DNA of 64,000 bases from JACCTU01 sp963737405 (GCA_963737405.1 CAVTSL010000005.1:186001-250000); one strand, 5' to 3'. Positions 36,511 to 46,516 are shown, counted from the first letter of the stretch. Translations and numbers: made by a program. Notes: generated from the sequence alone by a model not told the origin.

Positions 36511-36607
36511 GCGAGGCAAGGACGCAGGGAGCGCGCGTAGCCGGAGGCTACGGGCGCGACTGAGGACGCGGACTCGCGCCGCTTTGCAGCCGCAGCGCGA
36601 TCGTGAG
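36511..36607. repeat. Dispersed intergenic structured repeat, copy B
   Basis: This is the second copy of the element at 16288-16395. The hairpin is CGTAGCC (36536-36542), loop GGA, GGCTACG (36546-36552), extended by GCGC on both sides across a G-G mismatch. Compared with copy A the stem bases differ while pairing is kept. The outer blocks (GCAAGGACGCAGGG, GGGCGCGACTGAGGACGCGG, CGCGCCGC and ATCGTGAG) are conserved. It lies 22 bases beyond the lexA stop, between two minus-strand genes. Confidence 0.75.
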
Positions 36608-36628
36608 CAGGACGGGGAGGGGTCGCCA

Positions 36629-37255
36629 TCAAAGGCTCCGGAAGACCCCCACGATCTTCCCGAGGATCTGCACGTACGGCGAGTAGATCGGCTCGAGCGC
36701 GTCGTTCTCGGGCTGGAGGCGGATCCGGCTGCCCTCCTTGTAGAAGCGCTTCACCGTCGCCTCGTTCGCGGACTCGTCGTCGCCGACGAGCGCCGCGACG
36801 ATCTCGCCGTTTCGCGCGTCCTGCGCCCGCCGCACGACGACGATGTCGCCGTCGAGGATGCCCGCGTTGATCATCGAGTCGCCGCGGATGCGGAGGAGGA
36901 ACTCCTCGCCGCCGCGCGAGAGCGGCTCCGGGACCGCGAGATACGCGTCGACGTTCTGCTCGGCGAGGAGCGGCTCGCCGGCGGCGATCGAGCCGAGGAG
37001 GGGAAGCTTGTGCGTCTCGGCGGGCTCGGCCTCCGCCGCCCGCGGACGGTCGCGCAGCAGCTCGAGCGCGCGCGGCTTCGTCGGGTCGCGCTTCAGGTAG
37101 CCCGCCCGCTCGAGGTTCGCGAGGTGGGCGTGAACGGTTGATGGCGAGGCGAGCCCGACGGACTCGCCGATCTCACGCACCGTCGGCGGGTAGCCGTGCC
37201 GGCCGACGTACTCGGTCACGAACTGCCAGATCTCCTGCTGCCGTCCGGTGAGCAT
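36629..37255 (-). CDS. lexA: LexA repressor (SOS regulator, self-cleaving)
   Basis: Repressor of 208 residues. The N-terminal winged helix reads PPTVREIGESVGLASPSTVHAHLANLERAGYLKRD. The cleavage site is Ala92-Gly93 (SIAAGEP), and the catalytic dyad is Ser127 (RGDSM) and Lys169 (ATVKRF). After DNA damage RecA filaments trigger self-cleavage and open the SOS regulon. ATG 37255 has AGGAGG upstream. One perfect SOS box and one near-perfect box lie 23-52 bases upstream, so the gene represses itself. The length is normal for the family. Confidence 0.97.
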   Translation of the reverse strand: MLTGRQQEIWQFVTEYVGRHGYPPTVREIGESVGLASPSTVHAHLANLERAGYLKRDPTKPRALELLRDRPRAAEAEPAETHKLPLLGSIAAGEPLLAEQNVDAYLAVPEPLSRGGEEFLLRIRGDSMINAGILDGDIVVVRRAQDARNGEIVAALVGDDESANEATVKRFYKEGSRIRLQPENDALEPIYSPYVQILGKIVGVFRSL

Positions 37256-37277
37256 CCCGCCTCCTGGGTCGGTTGGT

Positions 37278-37307
37278 CGAACGCGCGTTTCCGCGAACGT
37301 GTGTTCG
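37278..37307 (-). promoter_or_regulatory. Two tandem SOS boxes before lexA
   Basis: CGAACGTGTGTTCG (37294-37307) fits the Gram-positive/actinobacterial consensus CGAAC-N4-GTTCG perfectly. CGAACGCGCGTTTC (37278-37291) fits except at the last base. Spacing is 16 bp from start to start. Confidence 0.9.
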
Positions 37308-37315
37308 ACAGAAGG

Positions 37316-37537
37316 CTAGAGAGTCCTTCGGACGTCGTCAAGGCGACGAAGCCCGAGCGCCGTCAGGCGCACCTGTCCCCCGACGACCCGAACGAGCCCC
37401 TCGCCGACCGCGTCGTCCCAGGCGGGATGCCGCGGGCAGTTGCTCGTCCAGACCTCCATCACCTCGGCGTAGCTCCGAGACCCGCCCTCGACGAACTCGA
37501 GCAGCTCACGAACGGAGGGAGCGAGGACCGTGGCCAT
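37316..37537 (-). CDS. Small conserved hypothetical protein, HTH-like
   Basis: Protein of 73 residues: VLAPSVRELLEFVEGGSRSY, then AEVMEVWTSNCPRHPAWDDA and GEGLVRVVGGQVRLTALGLRRLDDV. The pattern of two helices and a short beta wing resembles a winged-helix domain. No family name can be given. ATG 37537 is preceded by GGGAG and by a TACCCT box 7 bases upstream, so either a short-leader or leaderless start is possible. It lies just upstream of lexA's promoter and downstream of tRNA-Leu on the same strand. Confidence 0.65.
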   Translation of the reverse strand: MATVLAPSVRELLEFVEGGSRSYAEVMEVWTSNCPRHPAWDDAVGEGLVRVVGGQVRLTALGLRRLDDVRRTL

Positions 37538-37590
37538 CTCCCAAAGGGTACGCGCCGCGAGTGCCGGCTCCTCCGGGCCCCGCGGGGACA

Positions 37591-37676
37591 TGCGCTGGAG
37601 AGGACTTGAACCTCCACGGCCTTTTAAGGCCACTAGGCCCTCAACCTAGCGCGTCTACCAATTCCGCCACCAGCGC
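37591..37676 (-). tRNA. tRNA-Leu (anticodon GAG)
   Basis: 86-nt class II tRNA. Acceptor GCGCTGG pairs with CCAGCGC. The D-arm contains AATTGGTAGAC. The anticodon arm is CTAGG-TTGAGGG-CCTAG with GAG at positions 34-36. A long variable arm (TGGCCTTAAAAGGCC) and T-arm GTTCAAGTC follow, then discriminator A. CCA is not encoded. Confidence 0.96.
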
Positions 37677-37703
37677 GTGAGGGGCCGTCAGTGTAGCCGT
37701 GGT

Positions 37704-37709
37704 TAGGGT
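37704..37709 (+). promoter_or_regulatory. -10 box, leaderless promoter of tldD
   Basis: TAGGGT lies 6 bases before the GTG at 37716, with no Shine-Dalgarno between. Confidence 0.5.
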
Positions 37710-37715
37710 ACGGCC

Positions 37716-39149
37716 GTGCGCGACCTCTGCCGATCCGCCGTCGACGCCGCCGTCGGCGGGGGCGCTTCGTACGCCGACGCGCGGGCGGTCGTCCGCCGCT
37801 CCCAGGGCGTCTCGACGAAGAACGGCCGCGTCGAGAACGTCAGCGATCTCGAGAGCGAGGGCATCGGCGTCCGCGTCCTCGTCGACGGCGCGTGGGGCTT
37901 CGCCGGCGACCGCCGCCTCGACGCCGACGGAGCGCGCGACGCCGCACTGCGCGCCTGCGCGTTCGCGCGCGCCGCGGCGGGACGGGGCGAGAAGGCGCTC
38001 GCACCGCTCGAGGCGGCGAGCGGGACGTACCGCACGCCCGTCGAGATCGACCCCTTCGCGGTCTCGCTCGGCGACAAGGTCGCGCTCTGCCTGCGCGCCG
38101 AAGAGGCACTTCGTCACGCCGACGTGAAGGTGACCGAGGCGTTCGTCCGCGCGCTCCGCGAGCACAAGTTCCTGTTCACGTCCGACGGCGCCGAGATCGA
38201 GCAGGAGCTCGTCGAGACGGGCGCGGGGATCGACGCGTTGGCTGTGAGCGACGGCGGCTTCCAGATCCGCTCGTACCCGTCGGCGCACGGCGGCTCCTCC
38301 TCGCAGGCCGGCTGGGAGTACGTCGAGGGGCTCGGGCTCGAGCGGGAGGCGCCGCGCGTCGGCGAGCAGGCGGCGGCGCTCCTCCGCGCGGAGGTCTGCC
38401 CGCCCGGCGTGACGACCGTCGTGATCGACGCGGAGCAGATGGAGCTCCAGGTGCACGAGTCGGTCGGCCATCCGATCGAGCTCGATCGGGTCTACGGCAG
38501 CGAGGCGTCGTACGCAGGCACGAGCTTCCTGAAGCCGACCGACCTCGGCTCGCTGCGCTACGGCTCGGAGAAGATGAACGTCACCGCGGACTCGACGACG
38601 CCCGGCGGCCTCGGAACGTTCGCGTTCGACGACGAGGGCGTGCCGGCCAGGCGCGAGCCGATCGTCGTCGAGGGCGTGCTCCGAAACTTCCTGACCTCGC
38701 GCGAGACGGCTGAGCGGATCGGCACCGGCGCGGGCGGCTCGATGCGCGCCGACGGCTGGAACCGCATGCCGCTGATCCGCATGACGAACCTGCACCTCGA
38801 CCCCGGCGAGGGGACCTTCGACGACCTGCTCGCCGACGTCGACGACGGGATCTACCTCGAGACGAACAAGAGCTGGTCGATCGACGACAAGCGGCTCAAC
38901 TTCCAGTTCGGGACGCAGATCGCGTGGGAGATCAAGAACGGCAAGCTCGGGCGGATGCTGCGCGACGCGACGTACACGGGGATCACGCCGCAGTTCTGGG
39001 GCTCGCTCGACGCCGTCGCCGGGCCCGACGCCTGGCACATGCAGGGACTGACGAACTGCGGGAAGGGCCAGCCGGGTCAAGGCGCGCACGTCTCGCACGG
39101 CTCGTCGCCGTGCCGCTTCCGCAACGTCCAGGTGGGCGTCAAGGCGTGA
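37716..39149 (+). CDS. tldD: Metallopeptidase TldD homologue
   Basis: Protease subunit of 477 residues. The zinc-binding HExxxH motif is HESVGH (about residue 247). Other conserved blocks are RSYPSAHGGSSSQAGWEYVE, TTPGGLGTFAFDDEGVPARR and LNFQFGTQIAWEIKNGKLG. TldD pairs with TldE to form a heterodimer that degrades or trims unfolded peptides and matures some RiPPs. Its stop overlaps the TldE start, as expected for subunits made in equal amounts. No RiPP precursor or modifying enzyme is seen nearby, so a general proteolytic role is more likely. Confidence 0.92.
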   Translation: MRDLCRSAVDAAVGGGASYADARAVVRRSQGVSTKNGRVENVSDLESEGIGVRVLVDGAWGFAGDRRLDADGARDAALRACAFARAAAGRGEKALAPLEAASGTYRTPVEIDPFAVSLGDKVALCLRAEEALRHADVKVTEAFVRALREHKFLFTSDGAEIEQELVETGAGIDALAVSDGGFQIRSYPSAHGGSSSQAGWEYVEGLGLEREAPRVGEQAAALLRAEVCPPGVTTVVIDAEQMELQVHESVGHPIELDRVYGSEASYAGTSFLKPTDLGSLRYGSEKMNVTADSTTPGGLGTFAFDDEGVPARREPIVVEGVLRNFLTSRETAERIGTGAGGSMRADGWNRMPLIRMTNLHLDPGEGTFDDLLADVDDGIYLETNKSWSIDDKRLNFQFGTQIAWEIKNGKLGRMLRDATYTGITPQFWGSLDAVAGPDAWHMQGLTNCGKGQPGQGAHVSHGSSPCRFRNVQVGVKA

Positions 39150-40510
39150 GCACCGACGTCCGCGAGGTCGCCGGCCTCGCACTCGACGCGGCGAAGGGCG
39201 ACGACGCCCTCGCGATCGTGCTCAGCGAGCACTCGGGGCTCGCCCGCTTCGCCTCGTCCGAAGTCCACCAGCCGACGCTGATCGAGAACTGCAGCGTGAT
39301 GCTGCAGATCGTCCGCGACGGGAGGATCGGCACGGCGTCGACGAACCGACTCGACGCGGACGCGCTGAGAGAGCTCGCGCAGCGCGCCGGAGATGCCGCG
39401 GACGCCGCGGTCGCGGAGGAAGGCTTCCCGGGGCTCGCCCCGCAGACGCCGCTGCCGGAGGTCGAGGGCTGGGACGACGCGGTCGCCGGGATCGGGCCGG
39501 AGGACCAGGCGCGCCGTGCTCGCGCCGCGATCGACGCGTCGTCGGTCGAGCTCTTCGGGTTCTTCACGAGCGGCGCGACCGAGCTCGCGATCTCGTCGAC
39601 CGCGGGCGTGGACGCGTACCAGGGCATGACCGACGAGACGACGCTCGTCGTCGCTGCCGGCGAAGGCGAGTCGGGGTACGCGAGCCGCACGACGTGGTCC
39701 GAGGACGGCATGGATCCCGCGGCGGTCGGACGCGAGGCCTCCGCGAAGGCGCAGCGCACGCGAAACGCGAAGTCGCTCGAGCCCGCGCCCTACCGCGCCG
39801 TGCTCGAGCCGTACGCGTTCGCCGATCTGATCACGTACTTCTCGTTCGACGCGTTCGGCGCGAACGGCCTGCTCGAAGGACGCTCGTATCTCGCCGGACG
39901 ACTCGGGGAGAAGATCGTCGACGAGAAGGTCTCGATCGCGGACGACGCGCTCGACCCGCGCGGGCTGCCGAAGCGCTTCGACTTCGAAGGCGTGCCGAAG
40001 CAGCGCGTGGAGCTGATCGAGAACGGCGTCGCGAAGGGCGTCGTCTGGGACCGCACGAGCGCCGCGCGCGCGGGCGAGGGGCACGAGTCGACCGGTCACG
40101 CGCCGCCGCCGGTCTACCGGCAGTACGGCCCGCTCGCGTTCGGGATCTCCGTCGCCGGCGGAGAGGTCGACACGGTGGACGAGCTCTGCGAGCTCGTCGG
40201 CGACGGCATCTACGTCACAAGGCTCCACTACCTCGGGATCGTCGACCCGCGCGAGGGCGTCATCACGGGGATGACGCGCGACGGCACGTTCCGGATCCGC
40301 GACGGGAAGGTCGCCGAGCCGCTCGTCAACCTGCGCTTCACCGTGTCGGTGCCGCAGATGCTCGAGGACGTCCCGGGCTTGAGCCGCGAGACGACGCTCG
40401 TGAACACGAGCGACTTCTACGGCGACCGCTATCCGACGGGCGTGGTCGTTCCCGCCCTCGCCACGGCGCGGTTCAACATCACCGGCGTCGGGTCAGAGCC
40501 CGGTCTCTAG
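39146..40510 (+). CDS. tldE: TldE/PmbA homologue (non-catalytic partner of TldD)
   Basis: Protein of 454 residues of the PmbA/TldD superfamily without the HExxxH metal site. Conserved blocks include FFTSGATELAISSTAGVDAY, EPYAFADLITYFSFDAFGAN and RLHYLGIVDPREGVITGMTR. In the characterised complex TldE gates substrate access to TldD. GTG 39146 overlaps the tldD stop by 4 bases (GTGA). The earlier open frame is a shadow of tldD. Confidence 0.9.
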   Translation: MSTDVREVAGLALDAAKGDDALAIVLSEHSGLARFASSEVHQPTLIENCSVMLQIVRDGRIGTASTNRLDADALRELAQRAGDAADAAVAEEGFPGLAPQTPLPEVEGWDDAVAGIGPEDQARRARAAIDASSVELFGFFTSGATELAISSTAGVDAYQGMTDETTLVVAAGEGESGYASRTTWSEDGMDPAAVGREASAKAQRTRNAKSLEPAPYRAVLEPYAFADLITYFSFDAFGANGLLEGRSYLAGRLGEKIVDEKVSIADDALDPRGLPKRFDFEGVPKQRVELIENGVAKGVVWDRTSAARAGEGHESTGHAPPPVYRQYGPLAFGISVAGGEVDTVDELCELVGDGIYVTRLHYLGIVDPREGVITGMTRDGTFRIRDGKVAEPLVNLRFTVSVPQMLEDVPGLSRETTLVNTSDFYGDRYPTGVVVPALATARFNITGVGSEPGL

Positions 40511-40516
40511 AGCCCG

Positions 40517-40735
40517 CTAGAGCAGGTGCCAGAGGACGATCGTGTTCGTCGCGAAGAGCGACGCCACGACGACCGTCAGGCGGGTGAGGTTCCGCTCGAC
40601 GATGTGCGTCCCGCCCTGGGAAGCGGGCGTGAAGCCCATGCCGCCCACGCCGGCGTCGCGTCCCGAGTGCATCAGGATGAGCGAGATCAGCGCGAACGAG
40701 AGCAGGACGTGAATTGCTGCGAAGAAGCCGACCAT
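40517..40735 (-). CDS. secG: Preprotein translocase subunit SecG
   Basis: Small inner-membrane protein of 72 residues with two TM helices (FFAAIHVLLSFALISLILM and LTVVVASLFATNTIVLWHL) linked by the Gly-rich loop HSGRDAGVGGMGFTPASQGG. That is the standard SecG pattern. It assists SecYE/SecA protein export. A TACCAT box lies 9 bases before the ATG. It ends 6 bases from the convergent tldE stop. Confidence 0.92.
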   Translation of the reverse strand: MVGFFAAIHVLLSFALISLILMHSGRDAGVGGMGFTPASQGGTHIVERNLTRLTVVVASLFATNTIVLWHLL

Positions 40736-40751
40736 TGCGGGCCCATGGTAG

Positions 40752-41126
40752 CTAGCGCCCCGCGACCTCGATGATCGCGTCGATCAGCTCCGCGGCGATC
40801 CGGTCCTTCGTCACGTAGCCCGCGGCCCCGGCCTGCCTGGCGAGGTCGACGTCCGAGCGCGCGTTCGAGCCGGTGAGCATGAGGACGCAGGCGGTGTCGT
40901 CGAGCTGCCTGATCTCGCGCGTGGCGGCGATCCCGTCGAGCACCGGCATCGCGATGTCCATGAGCGTGAGGTCGGGCCGGCGCTCCTGCCAGAGCTCGAC
41001 GGCCTCGCGACCGTCACGCGCATGCCCGACGACGTCGATCCGCTCCTCGGCGGCGAGGATCGCCTCGAGGGCTTCCGCGAAGAGACGATGGTCGTCGGCG
41101 ATCAGCACCGTGACGGCGGCGGCCAT
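40752..41126 (-). CDS. Stand-alone response-regulator receiver protein
   Basis: CheY-like protein of 124 residues: acidic pair in LIADDHRLFAEAL, phospho-Asp in DLTLMDIAMPVLDG, Thr in LMLTGSN and Lys in YVTKDR. There is no output domain, although the sequence is closer to NarL-type receivers than to CheY. ATG 41126 has the SD GGAAGGGG. It may act by protein contact or as a phosphate sink. No kinase is adjacent. Confidence 0.85.
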   Translation of the reverse strand: MAAAVTVLIADDHRLFAEALEAILAAEERIDVVGHARDGREAVELWQERRPDLTLMDIAMPVLDGIAATREIRQLDDTACVLMLTGSNARSDVDLARQAGAAGYVTKDRIAAELIDAIIEVAGR

Positions 41127-41147
41127 ACCCCTTCCAATCTGCACTGT

Positions 41148-41153
41148 TACCCT
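41148..41153 (+). promoter_or_regulatory. -10 box, leaderless promoter of the 76-residue protein
   Basis: TACCCT lies 6 bases before the GTG at 41160. Confidence 0.45.
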
Positions 41154-41159
41154 CGGAAT

Positions 41160-41390
41160 GTGAAGCCCGAGGAGGCAAGTGAGCGGATTCACAAGCTCCT
41201 CGTCACCGGGGACAACAGGCTGAAGCAGGGGGTTGACCCGGCGAAGATCCGTCAGAGCTACGAGGAGGCGCTTCGGCTCGCCCGCGAGGCCGGTCTCGAC
41301 GAGAAGGTGGGGCCGCTCGTCGAGGTCAGGCTCGCCGATCTCGAGCGGCTCGCTCGAGAATCGCCTCCACACGGCTCGCCTGCACATTGA
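41160..41390 (+). CDS. Small conserved hypothetical, TPR-like helical protein
   Basis: Protein of 76 residues, mainly helical (EEASERIHKLLVTGDNRLKQ, then DPAKIRQSYEEALRLAREAG). The pattern resembles one to one-and-a-half TPR units. GTG 41160 is supported by a leaderless -10 box. The last 65 bases overlap the 3' end of the convergent glycosyltransferase gene. No function can be assigned. The overlap lowers confidence, although the codon pattern and promoter support it. Confidence 0.6.
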   Translation: MKPEEASERIHKLLVTGDNRLKQGVDPAKIRQSYEEALRLAREAGLDEKVGPLVEVRLADLERLARESPPHGSPAH

Positions 41391-42312
41391 CGTCGTGAGC
41401 CTCGGCGGCCGCACGCGCCGCCGCGTTCGGGACGGGGAGCGACGCCGCGCGCCGGAGCCCGTCGACGATCGAGTCGAGGTCGAGCGGGTCGACGAGCGCG
41501 CCCGCCTCCGGCGGAACGAACTCGGGCGGCCCGCCGATCCTCGTCGCGACGACCGGGCGACCGGTCGCCATCCCCTCGAGCAGCGACTGTCCGAGCGGCT
41601 CGAGCAGGCTCGGCTGGCAGAGGACCGACGCGCGCGCGAGCTGCTCCGGGATCTCGTCGTGCGGCACGCGGCCGACGAGGCGGACGCGCTCGCGTCCCTC
41701 GAGCTGCGGCCGGAGCGGGCCGTCGCCGACGTACGTGAGCGTGCCCTCGCCGACGCGCGCGAACGCATCCGCGAGGCGGACGACGTTCTTGCGCTCCGTC
41801 AGCGAGCCGATGCAGACGAACGCGGGCGCCTCGTCGGGCGCCGGCAGCACCGGGAAGCGTTCGAGGTCGACGCCGCTGTCGACGACCTCGGTCTTGCCGC
41901 GCGCCTCCGGCACCTTCGACTCGAGCTCGCGGCGCAGATAGTCCGAGACCGCGATCACGGCACTCGCACGACGGACCGCGAAGCGCGTCGCCGCACCGAC
42001 GCCGGGGATCGCGCCGACGTTTCGGACGTCGCGCCCGTGCGCCGTGAGGACGAGCGGCGCGCGCTGCGCCAGCGCGGCGATCAGGCCGGACGGCACGAGG
42101 AAGTGGGCGTAGACGACGTCGGGACGCGGCGCGCGTCTCGCCGCCCGGGCGAGCTCGAGGTAGCGGCGCCTGCCCCCTGCGCGCCGGTCGAGCACCGCCC
42201 GGTCGACCTCATGGCCACGCCGCTCGAGCGCGTCGGCCATCTGCGCGACGAACACCCCGAGGTCGGGATCGTCCGGCCCGGGGTACATCTGCGAGACGAG
42301 GAGGATGCGCAC
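41326..42312 (-). CDS. GT4 glycosyltransferase
   Basis: GT-B fold enzyme of 328 residues. The N-terminal domain opens MRILLVSQMYPGPDDPDLGV and has VLTAHGRDVRN. The C-terminal donor domain has FVCIGSLTERKNVVRLADAF, then YVGDGPLRPQLE and the LLEPLGQSLLEGMATGRPVV block (EX7E-like motif). It probably adds a sugar to a lipid or polysaccharide. Donor and acceptor are unknown. The GTG start lies 8 bases from a -10 box inside a palindrome shared with the divergent ABC exporter operon. Confidence 0.85.
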   Translation of the reverse strand: MRILLVSQMYPGPDDPDLGVFVAQMADALERRGHEVDRAVLDRRAGGRRRYLELARAARRAPRPDVVYAHFLVPSGLIAALAQRAPLVLTAHGRDVRNVGAIPGVGAATRFAVRRASAVIAVSDYLRRELESKVPEARGKTEVVDSGVDLERFPVLPAPDEAPAFVCIGSLTERKNVVRLADAFARVGEGTLTYVGDGPLRPQLEGRERVRLVGRVPHDEIPEQLARASVLCQPSLLEPLGQSLLEGMATGRPVVATRIGGPPEFVPPEAGALVDPLDLDSIVDGLRRAASLPVPNAAARAAAEAHDVNVQASRVEAILERAARDRRA

Positions 42313-42317
42313 CGGCC

Positions 42318-42333
42318 GGGACGCTAGCGTCCC
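42318..42333. promoter_or_regulatory. Palindromic bidirectional promoter core
   Basis: GGGACGCTAGCGTCCC is a perfect 16-bp palindrome. It contains a TAGCGT -10 hexamer on each strand, overlapping by two bases. Each lies exactly 8 bases from the GTG of its gene (42312 minus, 42339 plus). Both genes therefore appear leaderless and share one core. Confidence 0.6.
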
Positions 42334-42338
42334 CGCTC

Positions 42339-43313
42339 GTGAGCGTCGTCCACGTCGACCAGCTGACGAAGACCTTCGTCGTCCCCGAGCGCGAGGCCGG
42401 GCTCAAGGCTTCCGTGCGCGCACTCGTGAAGCGGCGCCACCGTGAGGTGCACGCGGTCGAGGCGATCTCGTTCGAGATCGGCAGCGGCGAGGTCGTCGGA
42501 TTTCTGGGCCCGAACGGTGCCGGCAAGACCACGACGCTGAAGATGCTCTCGGGCCTCCTGTACCCGACGTCGGGGGTGGCGACCGTGCTCGACCACGTGC
42601 CGTCGAAGCGCGGCCGCGACTACCTGCGGCAGATCACGCTGGTGATGGGAAACCGCAACCAGCTCCAGTGGGACCTCCCCGCACTCGACTCCTTCGAGCT
42701 CAACCGCGCGATCTACCGCATCCCGCGTCCCGACTTCACGTCGCTTCGCGACGAGCTGATCGAGCTGCTCGACGTCGAGGATCTCGTGCGCAAGCCCGTG
42801 CGCAACCTGTCGCTCGGGGAGCGAATGAAGGTCGAGGTGGTCGGGTCGCTGCTCCACCGGCCGCGCGTCCTCTTCCTCGACGAGCCGACGATCGGCCTCG
42901 ACGTGACGATGCAGAAGCGGATCCGCTCGTTCATCGCGGAGTACAACCGCCGCTACGAGGCGACCGTTCTGCTGACGAGTCACTACATGGCGGACGTCGA
43001 GGCGCTCTGCAAGCGCGTGATCGTCATCCATCACGGGCGGATCCTCTTCGACGGGGCGCTTTCGGCGCTCGGGGAGCGCTTCGCTGCGTACAAGACGATC
43101 GCGGTCGACCTCGAGGACGGCGTGCGCGACCTCGGTGCCTACGGCGACGTGCTCCAGCACGACGGCTCGCGCGTCACGCTGCGCGTCCCGCGCGCGGAGA
43201 CGGCTCAGATCACCGCGCGCCTCCTCGCCGAGCAGGACGTCGCCGACCTCACCGTCGAGGATCCGCCGATCGAAGACGTGATCGAGCTGGTCTTCGCGCA
43301 GGAACGCGAGTGA
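42339..43313 (+). CDS. ABC exporter ATPase (COG4586 type)
   Basis: ATPase of 324 residues. Walker A is GPNGAGKTTTLKMLSG, the signature is LSLGERMKVEV, Walker B is VLFLDEPTIGLD and the H-loop is LLTSHY. The long N-terminal stretch before the core (EREAGLKASVRALVKRRHRE) is typical of COG4586. These ATPases work with two ABC-2 permeases of families COG4587 and COG3694, both of which follow here with overlapping starts. The substrate is unknown. Export of a lipid, glycan or drug is likely. Confidence 0.9.
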   Translation: MSVVHVDQLTKTFVVPEREAGLKASVRALVKRRHREVHAVEAISFEIGSGEVVGFLGPNGAGKTTTLKMLSGLLYPTSGVATVLDHVPSKRGRDYLRQITLVMGNRNQLQWDLPALDSFELNRAIYRIPRPDFTSLRDELIELLDVEDLVRKPVRNLSLGERMKVEVVGSLLHRPRVLFLDEPTIGLDVTMQKRIRSFIAEYNRRYEATVLLTSHYMADVEALCKRVIVIHHGRILFDGALSALGERFAAYKTIAVDLEDGVRDLGAYGDVLQHDGSRVTLRVPRAETAQITARLLAEQDVADLTVEDPPIEDVIELVFAQERE

Positions 43314-44149
43314 CCGCGCCGCCCGCGCTTCCCGAGACGAGTGGCGCGCGCGCGTACGTCGACTACTACCTGACGCGCGGCCGGACGATGATCTCCGAGC
43401 AGTTCCAGTACCGCGTCGCGAACTACTTCTACATGATCGGGATGGTCGCGGAGCCCGTGATCTACCTGGTCGTGTGGACGACGATCGCGGACCAGCAGGG
43501 CGGCTCCGTCGGCGGCATCACAGCCGGCCAGCTCGCGGCGTACTACATCGTCTGGACGCTCGTCCGGAACATGAACATCGTCTTCACGCCGTACGGGTGG
43601 GAGTGGCGGATCCGCGAGGGGCAGCTCTCCGCCGCGCTGCTGCGGCCGATCCATCCGCTGCACGACGACGTCGCGGCGTTCGCGGGCTGGAAGGTCGTCG
43701 TGATCGTGCTCTGGCTGCCGATTGCGGCGGCCCTCTGGCTGATCTTCGACCCGACGCTCGATCCGCGGCCGATCGAGGTTGCCGTCTTCGCCGTCGCGAT
43801 CTGGGGCGCGTACCTGATCCGCACGATGTTCATGTCGATCCTCGGGATGATCACGTTCTGGACGACGCGCGTGAGCGCGATCTTCGAGCTCTTCGTCGCG
43901 CTCGAGCTGCTGCTCTCCGGGCGGCTCGTCCCGCTCCAGCTGATGCCGAGCTGGGCGGAGAACCTCGCCTACGCGCTCCCGTTCATGTGGACGTTCTACT
44001 TCCCGATCGAGGCGCTCGTCGGCGACTGGTCGAACGCGCAGCTGCTCGGCGGGCTGGCGGCGCAGGCGGCGTGGACGCTCGTGCTCACGGGGCTGACGCT
44101 GTTCGTCTGGCGCTTCGCGGTGCGCCGCTACTCGGCGGTCGGCAATTGA
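43310..44149 (+). CDS. ABC-2 type permease (COG4587 type)
   Basis: Integral membrane protein of 279 residues with six hydrophobic spans. Recognisable blocks are ISEQFQYRVANYFYMIGMVA, WTLVRNMNIVFTPYGWEWRI and FVALELLLSGRLVPLQLMP. It is one half of the exporter channel. GTG 43310 overlaps the ATPase stop (GTGA), and the TGA overlaps the next permease start (TTGA). Confidence 0.87.
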   Translation: MTAPPALPETSGARAYVDYYLTRGRTMISEQFQYRVANYFYMIGMVAEPVIYLVVWTTIADQQGGSVGGITAGQLAAYYIVWTLVRNMNIVFTPYGWEWRIREGQLSAALLRPIHPLHDDVAAFAGWKVVVIVLWLPIAAALWLIFDPTLDPRPIEVAVFAVAIWGAYLIRTMFMSILGMITFWTTRVSAIFELFVALELLLSGRLVPLQLMPSWAENLAYALPFMWTFYFPIEALVGDWSNAQLLGGLAAQAAWTLVLTGLTLFVWRFAVRRYSAVGN

Positions 44150-44929
44150 GGACGCTCCGGCTCGGCTGGCTCTTCTTCCGCGTCGGCTCGATGAACGAGC
44201 TGCAGTACCGCACGAACTTCTTCATCCAGCTCCTCCAGTCGACGGTCGCGGTCGTGACGGCACTCGTGGTGCTCGCGCTCGTCTACTCGCACACGGCGGA
44301 GCTGAACGGCTGGTCGAAGTCGGAGCTGATGGTCGTGACGGGGATCCAGATCCTCCTCGGCGGCGTGATCCGCACGACGATCCAGCCGAACATGGAGCGC
44401 TTGATGGAGGAGGTACGCGACGGGAAGCTCGACTTCGCGCTCACGAAGCCCGAGGACTCGCAGGTGCTCGCAAGCGTGCGCGAGGTCCGCATCTGGCGCT
44501 CGGTCGACGTCGTCGCGGGGGGCGCGGTGCTCGCGTACGGGATCTCGGGTCTCGAGGGCGGCGTCGGGCTCGACGATGCGCTCCTCTCCGTCGCGATGCT
44601 CGCCGTCGGCGCGCTGATGATCTACTGCTTCTGGCTCGTGATCGCGACGCTCGCGTTCTGGATCGTGAACGTCTGGAACATCATCGAGCTCTTCGACGGC
44701 CTCTACCAGACGGGTCGCTGGCCGGTGTCGATCTACCCCGGCTGGCTGCGGATCAGCGTGACGTTCCTCGTGCCGATCGCGTTCGCGATCACCGTGCCGG
44801 CGCAGGCGGTGACGTCGCGGCTCGCGTGGCCGACGGTCGGGCTCGCGCTCGCGTTCGGCGCGGCGCTCTTCGCGTTCACGCGCTGGTTCTGGCACTTCGG
44901 GCTGCGCCGGTACTCGGGCGCGTCAGCGC

Positions 44930-44933
<4 letters not shown>
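44146..44933 (+). CDS. ABC-2 type permease (COG3694 type), probable 3'-end frameshift
   Basis: Second channel subunit, about 262 residues: FFRVGSMNELQYRTNFFIQL, then VVTGIQILLGGVIRTTIQPN, NVWNIIELFDGLYQTGRWPV and the end WFWHFGLRRYSG. The literal frame does not stop after RRYSGASA but runs on to 45369, antisense through the mutase gene, as Arg/Ala-rich low-complexity sequence. A TAG at 44931-44933 lies one frame away, so a single-base error near 44925-44930 is the simplest explanation. The end given here assumes that. TTG 44146 overlaps the upstream stop. Confidence 0.8.
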
Positions 44934-46504
<1,571 letters not shown>

Positions 46505-46510
46505 CGCCAG

Positions 46511-46516
46511 ATCGTA
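46511..46516 (-). promoter_or_regulatory. -10 box, leaderless promoter of the mutase gene
   Basis: TACGAT on the minus strand, 6 bases before GTG 46504. It helps decide the start. Confidence 0.45.
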
